In this document: positions 1 through 8,550 of the stretch, piece by piece | Numbering within the stretch: the first letter of the stretch is position 1 | Layout of the letters: the number at the start of each line of letters is the position of its first letter | Assembly (NCBI GenBank): GCA_025362155.1 | Contig: JANYHX010000158.1 | Span: forward strand, 1-18,740 | Direction: 5' to 3' | Source of the DNA: Gallionella sp. | GTDB taxonomy: Bacteria > Pseudomonadota > Gammaproteobacteria > Burkholderiales > Gallionellaceae | DNA: 18,740 nt | Position numbers and translations under genes: made by a program | Notes under the pieces: model-generated | Told to the model about the DNA's origin: nothing | Databases searched by the model: none | The model's input: only the letters and a program-made list of their open reading frames with translations

Positions 1-108
1 GACCATCTGGGTTACCGTGTTCTTCAGCAGGATCACATACTGATCGAACGATTCGACCTGACCTTGCAGCTTGATGCCATTCACCAGATATATCGCCACC
101 TGAACATG
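1..108 (-). CDS. hfq: RNA chaperone Hfq, internal fragment (antisense to hflX)
   Basis: Read on the minus strand, this stretch gives 36 residues matching the Sm core of Hfq, including [16 protein letters not shown] and [12 protein letters not shown], the two Sm motifs around the RNA-binding rim and distal face (about residues 19-53 of the ~75-residue protein). Hfq is the hexameric chaperone that pairs small RNAs with mRNAs. The 3' part runs off the window start. The 5' part is cut at the palindrome AACATGTT (103-110), where sequence switches to plus-strand hflX. In related genomes hfq lies just upstream of hflX in the SAME direction, so this opposite orientation is abnormal. It is either a real inversion or a chimeric read/assembly join. 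Identity as Hfq is secure; as it stands the fragment is not a complete gene. Confidence 0.9.
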
Positions 109-110
109 TT
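103..110. repeat. 8-bp palindrome at the hfq/hflX inversion junction
   Basis: AACATGTT is its own reverse complement. Read leftward on the minus strand it continues as hfq (His-Val-Gln-Val codons); read rightward on the plus strand it continues as hflX (Asn-Met-Leu-Ile-Leu). The switch from one gene to the other on opposite strands therefore falls exactly on shared microhomology. This is the expected mark of a template-switch inversion, natural or introduced during amplification. Confidence 0.75.
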
Positions 111-942
111 GATTCTGGATATTTTTGCGCAGCGCGCACAAAGCCATGAAGGCAAGCTGCAGGTGGAGTTGGCGCAACTCAAATATCTCGCCGCGCGACT
201 GGTCGGGCAGGGCGCCGACATGGGCCAGCAAAAATTTGCGGTGGGCGCGCGTGGCCCGGGTGAAACCAAGCTGGAACTGGACAGGCGCAAGCTGGATAAG
301 CGCGTGCATTTATTGAAAGAACGCCTGGAAAAACTCAAGCATCAGCGTGATGTGCAGCGCCGCGCGCGCAATCGGGCTGATGTGCTGTCGGTGTCTATTG
401 TGGGTTATACCAATGCCGGCAAATCCACATTGTTCAATAAACTGACCCGCGCGAATGTGTATGTGGCCGATCAATTATTTGCCACGCTGGACACTACTTC
501 GCGCCGCATGTTCACGGAGGAGGCAGGGGAGATTGTAGTGTCGGATACCGTGGGTTTCATTCGCCATCTGCCACATTCTCTGGTGGCTGCGTTTCGCAGC
601 ACGCTGGAAGAGACCATACAGGCTGATTTATTACTGCATGTTGTGGATAGTAATAATCCCAATCGGGATGATCAGATCGCCGAGGTGAATAAGGTGTTGG
701 TCGAGATAGAGGCAGCGGAAATACCTCAGCTATTGGTGTTTAATAAAATCGACTTGCAGGATGTACCACCCGGTGTGAAGCGTGATGAATATGGTAGAAT
801 CGTCCGCGTTTTTCTGAGTGCCAAAAGTGGCGCGGGTTTGGATGGATTGCGGCTGGCCTTGCTGGAAGCCAAGACTCTGCGCCAAACCTCCGCAGTTGAG
901 AATCAAGTTAATCAAGCGAGAGACGAATATGGGATTGAATGA
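103..942 (+). CDS. hflX: GTPase HflX, N-terminally truncated
   Basis: HflX is a ribosome-associated GTPase that splits stalled or heat-damaged 70S ribosomes. The visible protein starts at [19 protein letters not shown], which in intact HflX follows about 110 N-terminal residues. It then has the glycine-rich linker motif [13 protein letters not shown], a basic helical region, and the G domain: P-loop GYTNAGKST (about nt 403-429), switch region FATLDTT, G3 DTVGFI and G4 NKID. It ends without the extra C-terminal domain of E. coli HflX, a short form that I believe is usual in betaproteobacteria. The missing N-terminal domain is replaced by antisense hfq sequence. The open frame continues upstream to an ATG at 64, but those first residues are not HflX. 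The stop overlaps the hflK start by 14 bases, showing an operon. The G domain looks intact; the truncation belongs to the rearrangement at the window start. Confidence 0.9.
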   Translation, partial: NMLILDIFAQRAQSHEGKLQVELAQLKYLAARLVGQGADMGQQKFAVGARGPGETKLELDRRKLDKRVHLLKERLEKLKHQRDVQRRARNRADVLSVSIVGYTNAGKSTLFNKLTRANVYVADQLFATLDTTSRRMFTEEAGEIVVSDTVGFIRHLPHSLVAAFRSTLEETIQADLLLHVVDSNNPNRDDQIAEVNKVLVEIEAAEIPQLLVFNKIDLQDVPPGVKRDEYGRIVRVFLSAKSGAGLDGLRLALLEAKTLRQTSAVENQVNQARDEYGIE

Positions 943-2122
943 TCCGCAATGGGGTAATAAAAATAGCGGCGGCCCGCCTGATCTGGAAGCATTGTTGCGC
1001 AAGCTCAAAGCAAAAGTGTCCACCCTGATGGGCGGCAAGGGCGGGACAGGCACACCCGGCAGCGGCGCGCCAATGAAAGGCTTTGCTGGCGGGATGAGCC
1101 TGATTGCCATCATTATTGTGTTGATCTGGGCAGGCAGTGGCTTTTATATTGTGGATGCCAGTCAGCGTGGCGTGGTGTTGCGTTTTGGCAAGCTGATTGA
1201 AACGACCCTGCCCGGGCCGCGTTGGCATTTGCCTTTCCCGATTGAAACCGTGCAACTGGTTAATCTTAGTCAGGTTCGCACTGTGGAAGTTGGTTATCGC
1301 GAGAACGTCAAGAACAAGATGGTCAAGGAATCGTTGATGCTGACCGATGACGAAAATATCATCGACATTCAGTTTGCAGTGCAGTACTTCCTGAGTGATC
1401 CAGCCGAATACCTATTCAACAATCGCATGCCCGACGAGAACGTGCGCCAGGCGGCGGAAACCGCGATTCGCGAAGTGGTAGGCAAGAACAAAATGGACTA
1501 TGTGCTGTATGAAGGCCGCGAGCAAGTGGCGGCCGCTGCGACCAAATTGATGCAGGATATTCTGGATCGTTACAAGTCCGGTATTTTGATCAGCAAGCTG
1601 ACCATGCAGAATGCGCAACCCCCCGAACAAGTACAGGCCGCCTTTGATGATGCAGTGAAAGCCGGGCAGGACCGCGAACGGCAAAAGAACGAAGGGCAGG
1701 CTTATGCCAATGATGTGATTCCGCGTGCCAGCGGTGCAGCGGCACGTTTGATACAGGAATCGCAAGGCTATAAGCTCAGTGTGATCGCCAATGCTGAAGG
1801 TGATGTCAGTCGTTTCAAGCAAATATTGGTTGAATATCAGAAAGCGCCCGCCGTCACACGCGAACGTATGTACCTGGACATGATGCAGCAAGTGATGGGC
1901 AATATCAGCAAGGTGCTGGTTGATCAAAAAAATGGCAACAGCCTGTTGTATTTACCACTGGATAAATTGATCGAAACCAGTCGTGGCGGCAGCCCGGAAG
2001 CAGATAGCCAGGCTGCTGCGAAAGCCGATAATGCGGCCCCTGCTACATCACAGGGAAATGACAATAGTGCAGCACAGCGCGCACGTGATTCGCTGCTAAG
2101 CCGCGACCGGGGGGCACGTTAA
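929..2122 (+). CDS. hflK: FtsH protease modulator HflK
   Basis: This is the SPFH/Band-7 membrane protein that with HflC forms the large periplasm-facing HflKC complex around the AAA protease FtsH and restrains its activity on membrane proteins. The chosen ATG gives [11 protein letters not shown], the usual HflK beginning, followed by a Gly/Pro-rich N-terminus, one membrane segment at about residues 55-77 (MSLIAIIIVLIWAGSGFYIV), and the SPFH domain starting at DASQRGVVLRFGK. The long helical region includes QPPEQVQAAFDDAVKAGQDR, and the Ala/Ser-rich tail is low-complexity. The 397-residue length is normal. The open frame extends upstream to 818, but that part lies inside hflX. It overlaps hflX by 14 bases, and its stop shares the TAATG overlap with hflC, so translation of the three genes is coupled. 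Confidence 0.97.
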   Translation: MGLNDPQWGNKNSGGPPDLEALLRKLKAKVSTLMGGKGGTGTPGSGAPMKGFAGGMSLIAIIIVLIWAGSGFYIVDASQRGVVLRFGKLIETTLPGPRWHLPFPIETVQLVNLSQVRTVEVGYRENVKNKMVKESLMLTDDENIIDIQFAVQYFLSDPAEYLFNNRMPDENVRQAAETAIREVVGKNKMDYVLYEGREQVAAAATKLMQDILDRYKSGILISKLTMQNAQPPEQVQAAFDDAVKAGQDRERQKNEGQAYANDVIPRASGAAARLIQESQGYKLSVIANAEGDVSRFKQILVEYQKAPAVTRERMYLDMMQQVMGNISKVLVDQKNGNSLLYLPLDKLIETSRGGSPEADSQAAAKADNAAPATSQGNDNSAAQRARDSLLSRDRGAR

Positions 2123-3000
2123 TGAAAATGAATATTGGTAATGTATTGATAGCCGCAGCCGTGGTATTAATCCTGGTCAGCATGAGCATGTTTGTGGTGG
2201 ATCAGCGCGAGAATGCGATCGTGTTCCAGCTGGGTGAAGTGGTCAGCGTTAAAACCACACCCGGTCTATATTTCAAGGTACCGCTGATGCAGAACGTGCG
2301 CTTCTTTGATTCGCGCATACTGACGCTGGATACCGGAGAACCGGAGCGTTTCATCACCGCGGAAAAGAAAAACGTGATGGTGGATTCCTTTGTCAAATGG
2401 CGCATTGTGGATGTAAAGCAATATTACATTAGCGTCGGTGGCGATGAAATGCGCGCGGTGACGCGTTTGATGCAGACGGTTAATTCCAGTATGCGCGAGG
2501 AGTTTGGCAAGCGCACTATCCACGAGGTGGTGTCCGGAGAGCGCGAACAAATCATGACCGTGTTGCGCGAAAAGACTGATGCGGATGCACGCAAGATTGG
2601 GGTGCAAGTACTGGATGTGCGCCTCAAGCGCGTTGATTTTCCGGTGGAGATCAGTGATTCAGTATATCGCCGTATGGATGCCGAGCGTAAGCGTGTGGCC
2701 AATGAGCTGCGTGCTTCCGGCGCGGCTGATGGTGAAAAGATCAAGGCCAATGCGGATCGGCAACGTGAAGTGATATTGGCCGAGGCTTATCGCGAAGCGC
2801 AAAAAACCAAAGGGGAGGGCGATGCCAAGGCGGCTTCTTTGTATGCATCTGCCTTTGGTCATGATGCCGAGTTCTATGCGTTTTACCGTAGTCTGGAGGC
2901 CTATAAACAAAGCTTCAAAAACAAGAGCGATGTGATGGTGATGGACCCCACTTCAGCTTTCTTTAAGTATCTGAAAAGCCCGAGCAAGGCTGGTAAATAG
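2122..3000 (+). CDS. hflC: FtsH protease modulator HflC
   Basis: HflC is the partner of HflK in the membrane complex that regulates FtsH. The 292-residue protein has an N-terminal membrane anchor (about residues 7-24), then the SPFH domain opening with VDQRENAIVFQLGEV. The family segments TPGLYFKVPLMQNVRFFD, GVQVLDVRLKRVDFP and YRRMDAERKRVANELRASG are all visible. The start codon overlaps the hflK stop by one base (TAATG), with a G-rich Shine-Dalgarno run (about 2109-2114) ahead of it. An ATG two codons later is an alternative start. It is followed directly by the DUF2065 gene with no gap. Confidence 0.97.
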   Translation: MKMNIGNVLIAAAVVLILVSMSMFVVDQRENAIVFQLGEVVSVKTTPGLYFKVPLMQNVRFFDSRILTLDTGEPERFITAEKKNVMVDSFVKWRIVDVKQYYISVGGDEMRAVTRLMQTVNSSMREEFGKRTIHEVVSGEREQIMTVLREKTDADARKIGVQVLDVRLKRVDFPVEISDSVYRRMDAERKRVANELRASGAADGEKIKANADRQREVILAEAYREAQKTKGEGDAKAASLYASAFGHDAEFYAFYRSLEAYKQSFKNKSDVMVMDPTSAFFKYLKSPSKAGK

Positions 3001-3186
3001 GTGCTCAATTATTGGCTGCTTGGTTTAGCGATGATGCTGGTGATTGAAGGAATGTTGCCCTTCGTGTTGCCTGAATTGTGGCGCGAAACTTTCCGCAAGT
3101 TGGTGACATTGTCGGATGGGCAATTGCGCTTCGGTGGCCTCACTGCCATGCTGGTGGGGCTGCTGTTGCTGTACTGGATCAAATAA
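3001..3186 (+). CDS. DUF2065 family small membrane protein (YjeT-like)
   Basis: This 61-residue protein has two hydrophobic segments (about residues 3-25 and 43-59), joined by the family signature PFVLPELWRETFRKL. A GTG start immediately follows the hflC stop, so it is probably read by coupled translation; the AAGG at 2987-2990 is a weak and distant Shine-Dalgarno. The same position after hflC is seen for yjeT in E. coli. Its function is not known. The position implies a link to the HflKC/FtsH membrane quality-control complex, which is inference from gene order only. Confidence 0.9.
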   Translation: MLNYWLLGLAMMLVIEGMLPFVLPELWRETFRKLVTLSDGQLRFGGLTAMLVGLLLLYWIK

Positions 3187-3192
3187 TGGATG

Positions 3193-3323
3193 CCTCTAAA
3201 AATTCAGAGTTCGCCCAAATGCAAGGCGCGGAAAAAATTTCGCCGCGCCGCATATGGATTATATGTAAGCAAGAAATTTTTTTCGCAACGCAGTAGTTGG
3301 GATGAAATCTGGATTTTTAGAGG
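3193..3323. repeat. MITE-like 131-bp imperfect palindrome
   Basis: The ends are 16-bp inverted repeats with one mismatch (CCTCTAAAAATTCAGA at 3193-3208; TCTGGATTTTTAGAGG at 3308-3323). The symmetry continues inward: CCCAA/TTGGG, then GGAAAAAATTTC against GAAATTTTTTTCG, with the centre near CATATGGATTATATG (about 3250-3265). It encodes nothing. Size, terminal inverted repeats and whole-length palindromy fit a miniature inverted-repeat element or a large REP-type repeat. I see no convincing target-site duplication. The right end contains the AGAGG used as hisZ's Shine-Dalgarno. Confidence 0.7.
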
Positions 3324-3331
3324 TGTCCATG

Positions 3332-4507
3332 ATGCAAAACTGGCTGCTCCCCGAATACATAGAAGACATGCTGCCAGAAGAGGCGTGGTGCGTCGAACGG
3401 ATGCGCGCGCAATTTCTCGAGTTGTTGCGCAAGTCGGGGTATCAACTGGTGGCTCCTCCGCTGCTGGAATATGCCGAATCACTGTTGATTGATGGCAGTG
3501 CTGACAGAGATCTGCGCACTTTCAAGCTGGTCGATCAGTTGAGCGGGCGTACCTTGGCTCTGCGTGCCGACATCACTCCTCAAGTGGCGCGCATTGATGC
3601 TCATCTGCTCAATCGTCAAGGCGTGACACGCCTGTGCTATGCAGGAAGTGTGTTGCACACCCAGCCGATGGGGTTGACGCGCACCCGCGAGTTGCTGCAA
3701 ATCGGTGCCGAATTGTATGGGCATGGCGGTCTGGAAAGTGATCTGGAAATCCAGCAGCTGATGTTGCAATCGCTGGCTCTGCTGGGCATCAAGGATGTGC
3801 ATCTTGATCTCGGCCATGTCGGCGTGTTTCGCGCGCTGATGAGCCACGCCAAGTTGGAAAAAAATCTCGAAAGTGCATTATTTGTCGCGCTGCAAAGCAA
3901 GGACAGCGCGACTTTGCAAACATTGACGCAGTCTAGGGATGGATCAAAACCAATGGATGCGCCCTTGCGTAATGCTTTGCTGGCGCTCCCGACCTTATAT
4001 GGTAAGTGTGGCGATGTGCTGGCAAAGGCACATAAGCTGTTGCCGGATTATCCGGGAATCGCTACGGCACTGGACGATTTGCAAAATATTTCCGGCCAAC
4101 TGCAATCGCTGGTATCCAGCGTCGGCATAGACCTGGCCGATCTGCGCGGCTACCACTACCACAGCGGCATGGTGTTTGCCGCTTACCATGCCGGTAGTCA
4201 CGACGCGATTGCGCTGGGCGGCCGCTATGATGACCTGGGCAAGAGCTTCGGGCGCGCGCGCGCCGCGACCGGATTCAGCATGGACCTGCGTCAGTTATAT
4301 CGCTTGCTGCCACCACAAGCCGCCAGCTTGGGCATATGCGCGCCGCACGCTGAGGATGCTGCCCTGCGCGACAAGATCGCGCAACTGCGCGCGGCCGGTG
4401 AAACAGTGGTGGTGGATTTGTCAGGAGATGCAACGTTGCGCGGCGAATTGCAATGTGACCGCGAACTGGTATTGCGCAAGGGCGCATGGCAGGTGGCCGC
4501 GCTTTGA
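3332..4507 (+). CDS. hisZ: ATP phosphoribosyltransferase regulatory subunit HisZ
   Basis: HisZ is a histidyl-tRNA-synthetase-like protein without synthetase activity. It joins the short HisG enzyme to form the first, feedback-controlled step of histidine synthesis. Class II synthetase motifs are clear: KLVDQLSGRTLALRADITPQ near the start, RLCYAGSVLHTQPMG, the segment GYHYHSGMVFAAY, and GGRYDDLGKSFGRARAATGFS. The start at 3332 gives MQNWLLPEYIED, the usual beginning of HisZ, with AGAGG (3319-3323) eight bases ahead. ATG at 3329 is nearly as good. The ATG at 3302 lies inside the palindromic element and is unlikely. The 391-residue length is typical. hisZ directly before purA is the common betaproteobacterial order. 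Confidence 0.95.
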   Translation: MQNWLLPEYIEDMLPEEAWCVERMRAQFLELLRKSGYQLVAPPLLEYAESLLIDGSADRDLRTFKLVDQLSGRTLALRADITPQVARIDAHLLNRQGVTRLCYAGSVLHTQPMGLTRTRELLQIGAELYGHGGLESDLEIQQLMLQSLALLGIKDVHLDLGHVGVFRALMSHAKLEKNLESALFVALQSKDSATLQTLTQSRDGSKPMDAPLRNALLALPTLYGKCGDVLAKAHKLLPDYPGIATALDDLQNISGQLQSLVSSVGIDLADLRGYHYHSGMVFAAYHAGSHDAIALGGRYDDLGKSFGRARAATGFSMDLRQLYRLLPPQAASLGICAPHAEDAALRDKIAQLRAAGETVVVDLSGDATLRGELQCDRELVLRKGAWQVAAL

Positions 4508-5842
<1,335 letters not shown>

Positions 5843-5918
5843 TTTGCCCAGTCCGGGGCAACGAAAATTCACAGTGCGAGTTTAGTGTTGCGTTCTGCTT
5901 TTCGTTTGAATTTAAAAC

Positions 5919-5939
5919 TGATACCCGAAAGAGGACTCG
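5919..5939 (-). repeat. Degenerate direct copy of the tRNA-Leu 3' end
   Basis: Read on the minus strand, these 21 bases match the last 21 of tRNA-Leu (complement of 6057-6077) at 17 positions, with 11 consecutive identities (CGAGTCCTCTT). All four differences are C/T exchanges. It lies in the same orientation as the tRNA, 138 bp downstream. This is how a left-over attachment site of an element integrated at a tRNA 3' end would look, but no integrase is present. Confidence 0.5.
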
Positions 5940-5958
5940 GTCACGCAAGCGCGACCCC

Positions 5959-5980
5959 GGCATCCGATGCAGCGGATGCC
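5959..5980. repeat. Hairpin with 8-bp stem
   Basis: GGCATCCG (5959-5966) pairs with CGGATGCC (5973-5980) around a six-base loop. Two neighbours make this a cluster of palindromes downstream of the tRNA: 5939-5956 (GGTC..CG/CG..GACC) and the perfect 16-base palindrome GCGAAGCATGCTTCGC (5995-6010). None has a T-run in either direction, so these are not ordinary terminators. REP-like repeats are possible. Confidence 0.5.
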
Positions 5981-5981
5981 T

Positions 5982-6022
5982 TTCGAGTCCTGGCGCGAAG
6001 CATGCTTCGCTTTTCTGGGCAC
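5982..6022 (+). repeat. Inverted, interrupted copy of the tRNA-Leu 3' end
   Basis: Plus-strand TTCGAGTCCT (5982-5991) and TTCTGGGCAC (6013-6022) are exact copies of two consecutive parts of the tRNA-Leu T-arm/acceptor 3' end, which is encoded on the opposite strand at 6058-6080. They are separated by 21 bases containing a 16-base perfect palindrome (5995-6010), where the tRNA has a single C. The copy is therefore inverted relative to the gene and split by a palindrome. Confidence 0.6.
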
Positions 6023-6023
6023 G

Positions 6024-6046
6024 AAAAAAAGCTCGCTTGCGCGAGC
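6024..6046 (-). terminator. Rho-independent terminator of tRNA-Leu
   Basis: On the minus strand GCTCGC-GCAA-GCGAGC (6046-6031) is followed immediately by seven T residues (6030-6024). It starts about ten bases after the encoded CCA of tRNA-Leu, the right place to end that transcript. Confidence 0.85.
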
Positions 6047-6056
6047 GATTCATGTT

Positions 6057-6141
6057 TGGTGCCCAGAAGAGGACTCGAACCTCCACACCTTGCGGCACAC
6101 GGACCTGAACCGTGCGCGTCTACCAATTCCGCCATCTGGGC
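6057..6141 (-). tRNA. tRNA-Leu (anticodon CAG)
   Basis: The minus strand reads GCCCAGATGGCGGAATTGG and onward, with a perfect seven-pair acceptor stem (GCCCAGA/TCTGGGC) and discriminator A, and the CCA is encoded. The anticodon stem CACGG/CCGTG encloses the loop TTCAGGT, giving anticodon CAG for CUG codons. The long variable arm (TGCCGCAAGGTGT) is typical of class II tRNA-Leu. The T-arm is GGAGG-TTCGAGT-CCTCT. It is a single-gene transcription unit with its own promoter and terminator, pointing away from rnr. Confidence 0.97.
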
Positions 6142-6159
6142 TTTTTGATGAAGGCGCGC

Positions 6160-6188
6160 AATTTAATTGTTAAAGGATACATTGTCAA
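6160..6188 (-). promoter_or_regulatory. Sigma70 promoter of tRNA-Leu with GC-rich discriminator
   Basis: On the minus strand a perfect -35 TTGACA (6188-6183) is followed after 17 bases by -10 TAATT-type TAAATT (6165-6160), and then GCGCGCC before the start region. The tRNA begins about 12-15 bases downstream of the expected start site. The GC-rich discriminator is characteristic of stable-RNA promoters under ppGpp/DksA stringent control, which is inference from the sequence pattern. Confidence 0.8.
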
Positions 6189-6217
6189 TGAATAATAAAT
6201 GTTTTACACGATTGCCC

Positions 6218-6239
6218 TTTCTCCCGCTTGCGGGGGAAA
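6218..6239. repeat. REP-like hairpin in the rnr leader
   Basis: TTTCTCCCGCTTGCGGGGGAAA folds into a hairpin with a CCCG/CGGG core. It is followed by GTTGGATAGGGGGAG, which resembles the widespread proteobacterial intergenic repeat with a CTCCCGCTTGCGGGAG core and a G-rich tail. The G-rich tail provides the rnr ribosome binding site (GGAG, 6251-6254). Confidence 0.55.
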
Positions 6240-6261
6240 GTTGGATAGGGGGAGCGAAGCG

Positions 6262-8550
6262 ATGAAAAATAAAAAGAACCTACGTTTGCAAGACCCATTT
6301 CTGGAACGCGAACGCGAGCAATACGAACAACCGTTGCCGAGCCGAGAATTCATTTTGCAGATACTTACCGAGCACGGTGCGCCTATGGCAGACGAGGAGC
6401 TGCTGGACATGCTGCTCATCAATAAGGATGAGGAAGATTTATTCTCGCGGCGCCTGCGCGCGATGGAGCGCGATGGGCAGATCATGCGCAATCGCAAACG
6501 TGACATCTGCGTAGTGGATAAGCTCGATCTGGTCAAAGGCAAGGTGCAAGGGCATCCCGATGGATTCGGTTTTTTGATTCCCGAGGGTGGCAGTCCCGAT
6601 ATGTTCCTCAGCGAAAAGGAAATGCATCAGGTACTGCATGGTGACGTAGTGATGGTGCGCCAAAGCGGAGTGGATCGGCGCGGCCGACCGGAAGCCAAGA
6701 TTGTCGAAGTGCTGGAGCGCGTTAATAATCGCGTGGTCGGGCGCTTGTTTGAAGAACACGGTATTCAGTTTGTGGTGGCAGAAAATCGCCGCATCACCCA
6801 AGACATATTGGTTGCGGCGGGGGAATCGGGCGGCGCGCAAGCGGGGCAGGTAGTGGTGCTGGAAGTAGTGCAGCAGCCCAACAAACATGCTCAACCCATT
6901 GGTCGCATTGTCGAAGTGCTGGGCAATTATGCCGATCCCGGTATGGAAATCGAGATCGCGTTGCGCAAGCATGATCTTCCGTATGAGTTTCCCAAGGATG
7001 TCGAGAAGCAGGCTAAAGCGATTTCTCCTGTGGTGGCTGCGGCTGATTGGCAGGGGCGTGAAGACATCCGCAACCTGCCGCTGGTCACGATAGACGGCGA
7101 GACTGCGCGCGATTTTGATGACGCGGTGTATTGCGAGCCGGAGAAAGGCGGCTATCGTCTGGTGGTGGCGATTGCCGATGTCAGTCACTATGTGCAGACC
7201 GGTGACGCGCTGGATCGCGAGGCGATCTTGCGCGGCAACTCGGTGTACTTCCCGCGCCGCGTGATTCCGATGTTGCCGGAAGAATTATCCAACGGCCTGT
7301 GCTCCTTGAATCCGCACGTGGACCGACTGTGCATGGTGTGCGACATGCATATCAGCAACAGCGGTGATATCGAGAAATATCGATTCTATCCCTCCGTGAT
7401 GCATTCGCAAGCGCGGCTGACCTACAATCAGGTTGCGGAAATGCTGGCGCAACCGGAGAGCGAGTTGGCGAAGAGCAACGCCGCTATAGCGCCGCATCTG
7501 CAACATCTCTATGAGTTGTTCCAGAAACTGTTGCAAGCTCGTGCCAAGCGCGGCGCGATTGATTTCGAAACGGTGGAGACGCAAATGATTTTCACTGAGC
7601 AGGGCAAGATCGAACGCATTATTCCAGTAGTACGCAACGACGCGCATAAACTGATCGAAGAATGCATGCTGGCAGCCAACGTCTGTGCAGCGGGTTATTT
7701 GCACGAAAATGGGCACACCGTGCTGTACCGCATCCATCAGGGACCAACCCCGGAGAAGCTCGTCGCGTTGCGCGAATTCATGAAGGAATTCGGTTTGCAA
7801 TTGACAGGTGAAGACGATCCGCAGGCCGCCGATTATTCCAAGCTGCTCAAGCGCATCAAAGGCCGTCCCGACGCCGGGCTGCTGCAAACCGTGATGCTGC
7901 GTTCCCTGCGTCAGGCCAAGTATGAACCGGAGAACATCGGGCATTTTGGTTTGGGTTACGATGCTTACACGCACTTCACTTCGCCGATACGCCGCTATCC
8001 GGATCTATTGGTGCATCGCGCCATCAAGGCGGTGTTGCAAGGAAAAAAATACACGCCCGCGCAAAAATGGAGCGAGCTGGGTGCGCATTGTTCGATGACC
8101 GAACGCCGCGCCGACGATGCCACGCGCGATGTCGAAGCGTGGCTGAAATGTTTCTACATGCGCGACCATCTCGGCAGCGTGTTTACCGGCACGGTCTCGT
8201 CGGTCACCAGTTTCGGCATGTTCGTGTCGTTGGATGATCTGTATGTCGAAGGTTTGGTGCATATTTCCGAACTCGGCAAGGATTATTTCCAGTTTGATGC
8301 CGCCAAACATCAATTGCTCGGCGAGCGCACCGGCCAACGCTATCGCCTCGGTGATCGAGTGCAAGTGCGCGTCGTCAAAGTAGACATGGAAAGCACCAAG
8401 GTCGACTTCGTGTTGGATGAGTTGATCCAGACTTCGGGACAGGGGACTTCGGGACAGGGGACGGCCGAAGAAGGGCGTACCACGGGTAAAAAATCAGCGT
8501 CTAGTAAAGCCCCCAAAGGCAAGACTAAAGAAAAGAAACGTCATGGCTGA
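6262..8550 (+). CDS. rnr: Ribonuclease R
   Basis: RNase R is a 3'-to-5' exoribonuclease that degrades structured RNA and takes part in rRNA and tmRNA-linked quality control. Domains in order: an N-terminal winged-helix part (about residues 25-85), cold-shock/OB domains (about 90-235), and the RNB catalytic domain with the metal-binding motif [12 protein letters not shown] (Asp278, Asp284, Asp286, Asp287). A C-terminal S1 domain (about 638-720, [19 protein letters not shown]) precedes a short Lys-rich tail. The start at 6262 gives [12 protein letters not shown] with GGAG seven bases upstream; the frame is open back to 6199, but that part is the leader repeat. The length is 762 residues. A 15-bp unit is tandemly repeated in the tail. 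It overlaps rlmB by eight bases; rnr-rlmB is a conserved pair. Confidence 0.97.
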   Translation: MKNKKNLRLQDPFLEREREQYEQPLPSREFILQILTEHGAPMADEELLDMLLINKDEEDLFSRRLRAMERDGQIMRNRKRDICVVDKLDLVKGKVQGHPDGFGFLIPEGGSPDMFLSEKEMHQVLHGDVVMVRQSGVDRRGRPEAKIVEVLERVNNRVVGRLFEEHGIQFVVAENRRITQDILVAAGESGGAQAGQVVVLEVVQQPNKHAQPIGRIVEVLGNYADPGMEIEIALRKHDLPYEFPKDVEKQAKAISPVVAAADWQGREDIRNLPLVTIDGETARDFDDAVYCEPEKGGYRLVVAIADVSHYVQTGDALDREAILRGNSVYFPRRVIPMLPEELSNGLCSLNPHVDRLCMVCDMHISNSGDIEKYRFYPSVMHSQARLTYNQVAEMLAQPESELAKSNAAIAPHLQHLYELFQKLLQARAKRGAIDFETVETQMIFTEQGKIERIIPVVRNDAHKLIEECMLAANVCAAGYLHENGHTVLYRIHQGPTPEKLVALREFMKEFGLQLTGEDDPQAADYSKLLKRIKGRPDAGLLQTVMLRSLRQAKYEPENIGHFGLGYDAYTHFTSPIRRYPDLLVHRAIKAVLQGKKYTPAQKWSELGAHCSMTERRADDATRDVEAWLKCFYMRDHLGSVFTGTVSSVTSFGMFVSLDDLYVEGLVHISELGKDYFQFDAAKHQLLGERTGQRYRLGDRVQVRVVKVDMESTKVDFVLDELIQTSGQGTSGQGTAEEGRTTGKKSASSKAPKGKTKEKKRHG
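8431..8460 (+). repeat. 15-bp in-frame tandem duplication in the rnr tail
   Basis: ACTTCGGGACAGGGG occurs twice back to back (8431-8445, 8446-8460), encoding TSGQG twice. It lies between the S1 domain and the Lys-rich tail of RNase R. The unit is a multiple of three, so the frame is kept. It is a likely slippage-prone, length-variable site in a disordered linker. Confidence 0.9.

Noticed and set aside
5844..5861. Hairpin after purA as a terminator
   Set aside because: The stem is short (TTGCCC/GGGCAA) and no T-run follows.
5941..6135. Minus-strand open frame across tRNA-Leu
   Set aside because: It is entirely accounted for by the tRNA gene and its terminator hairpins.
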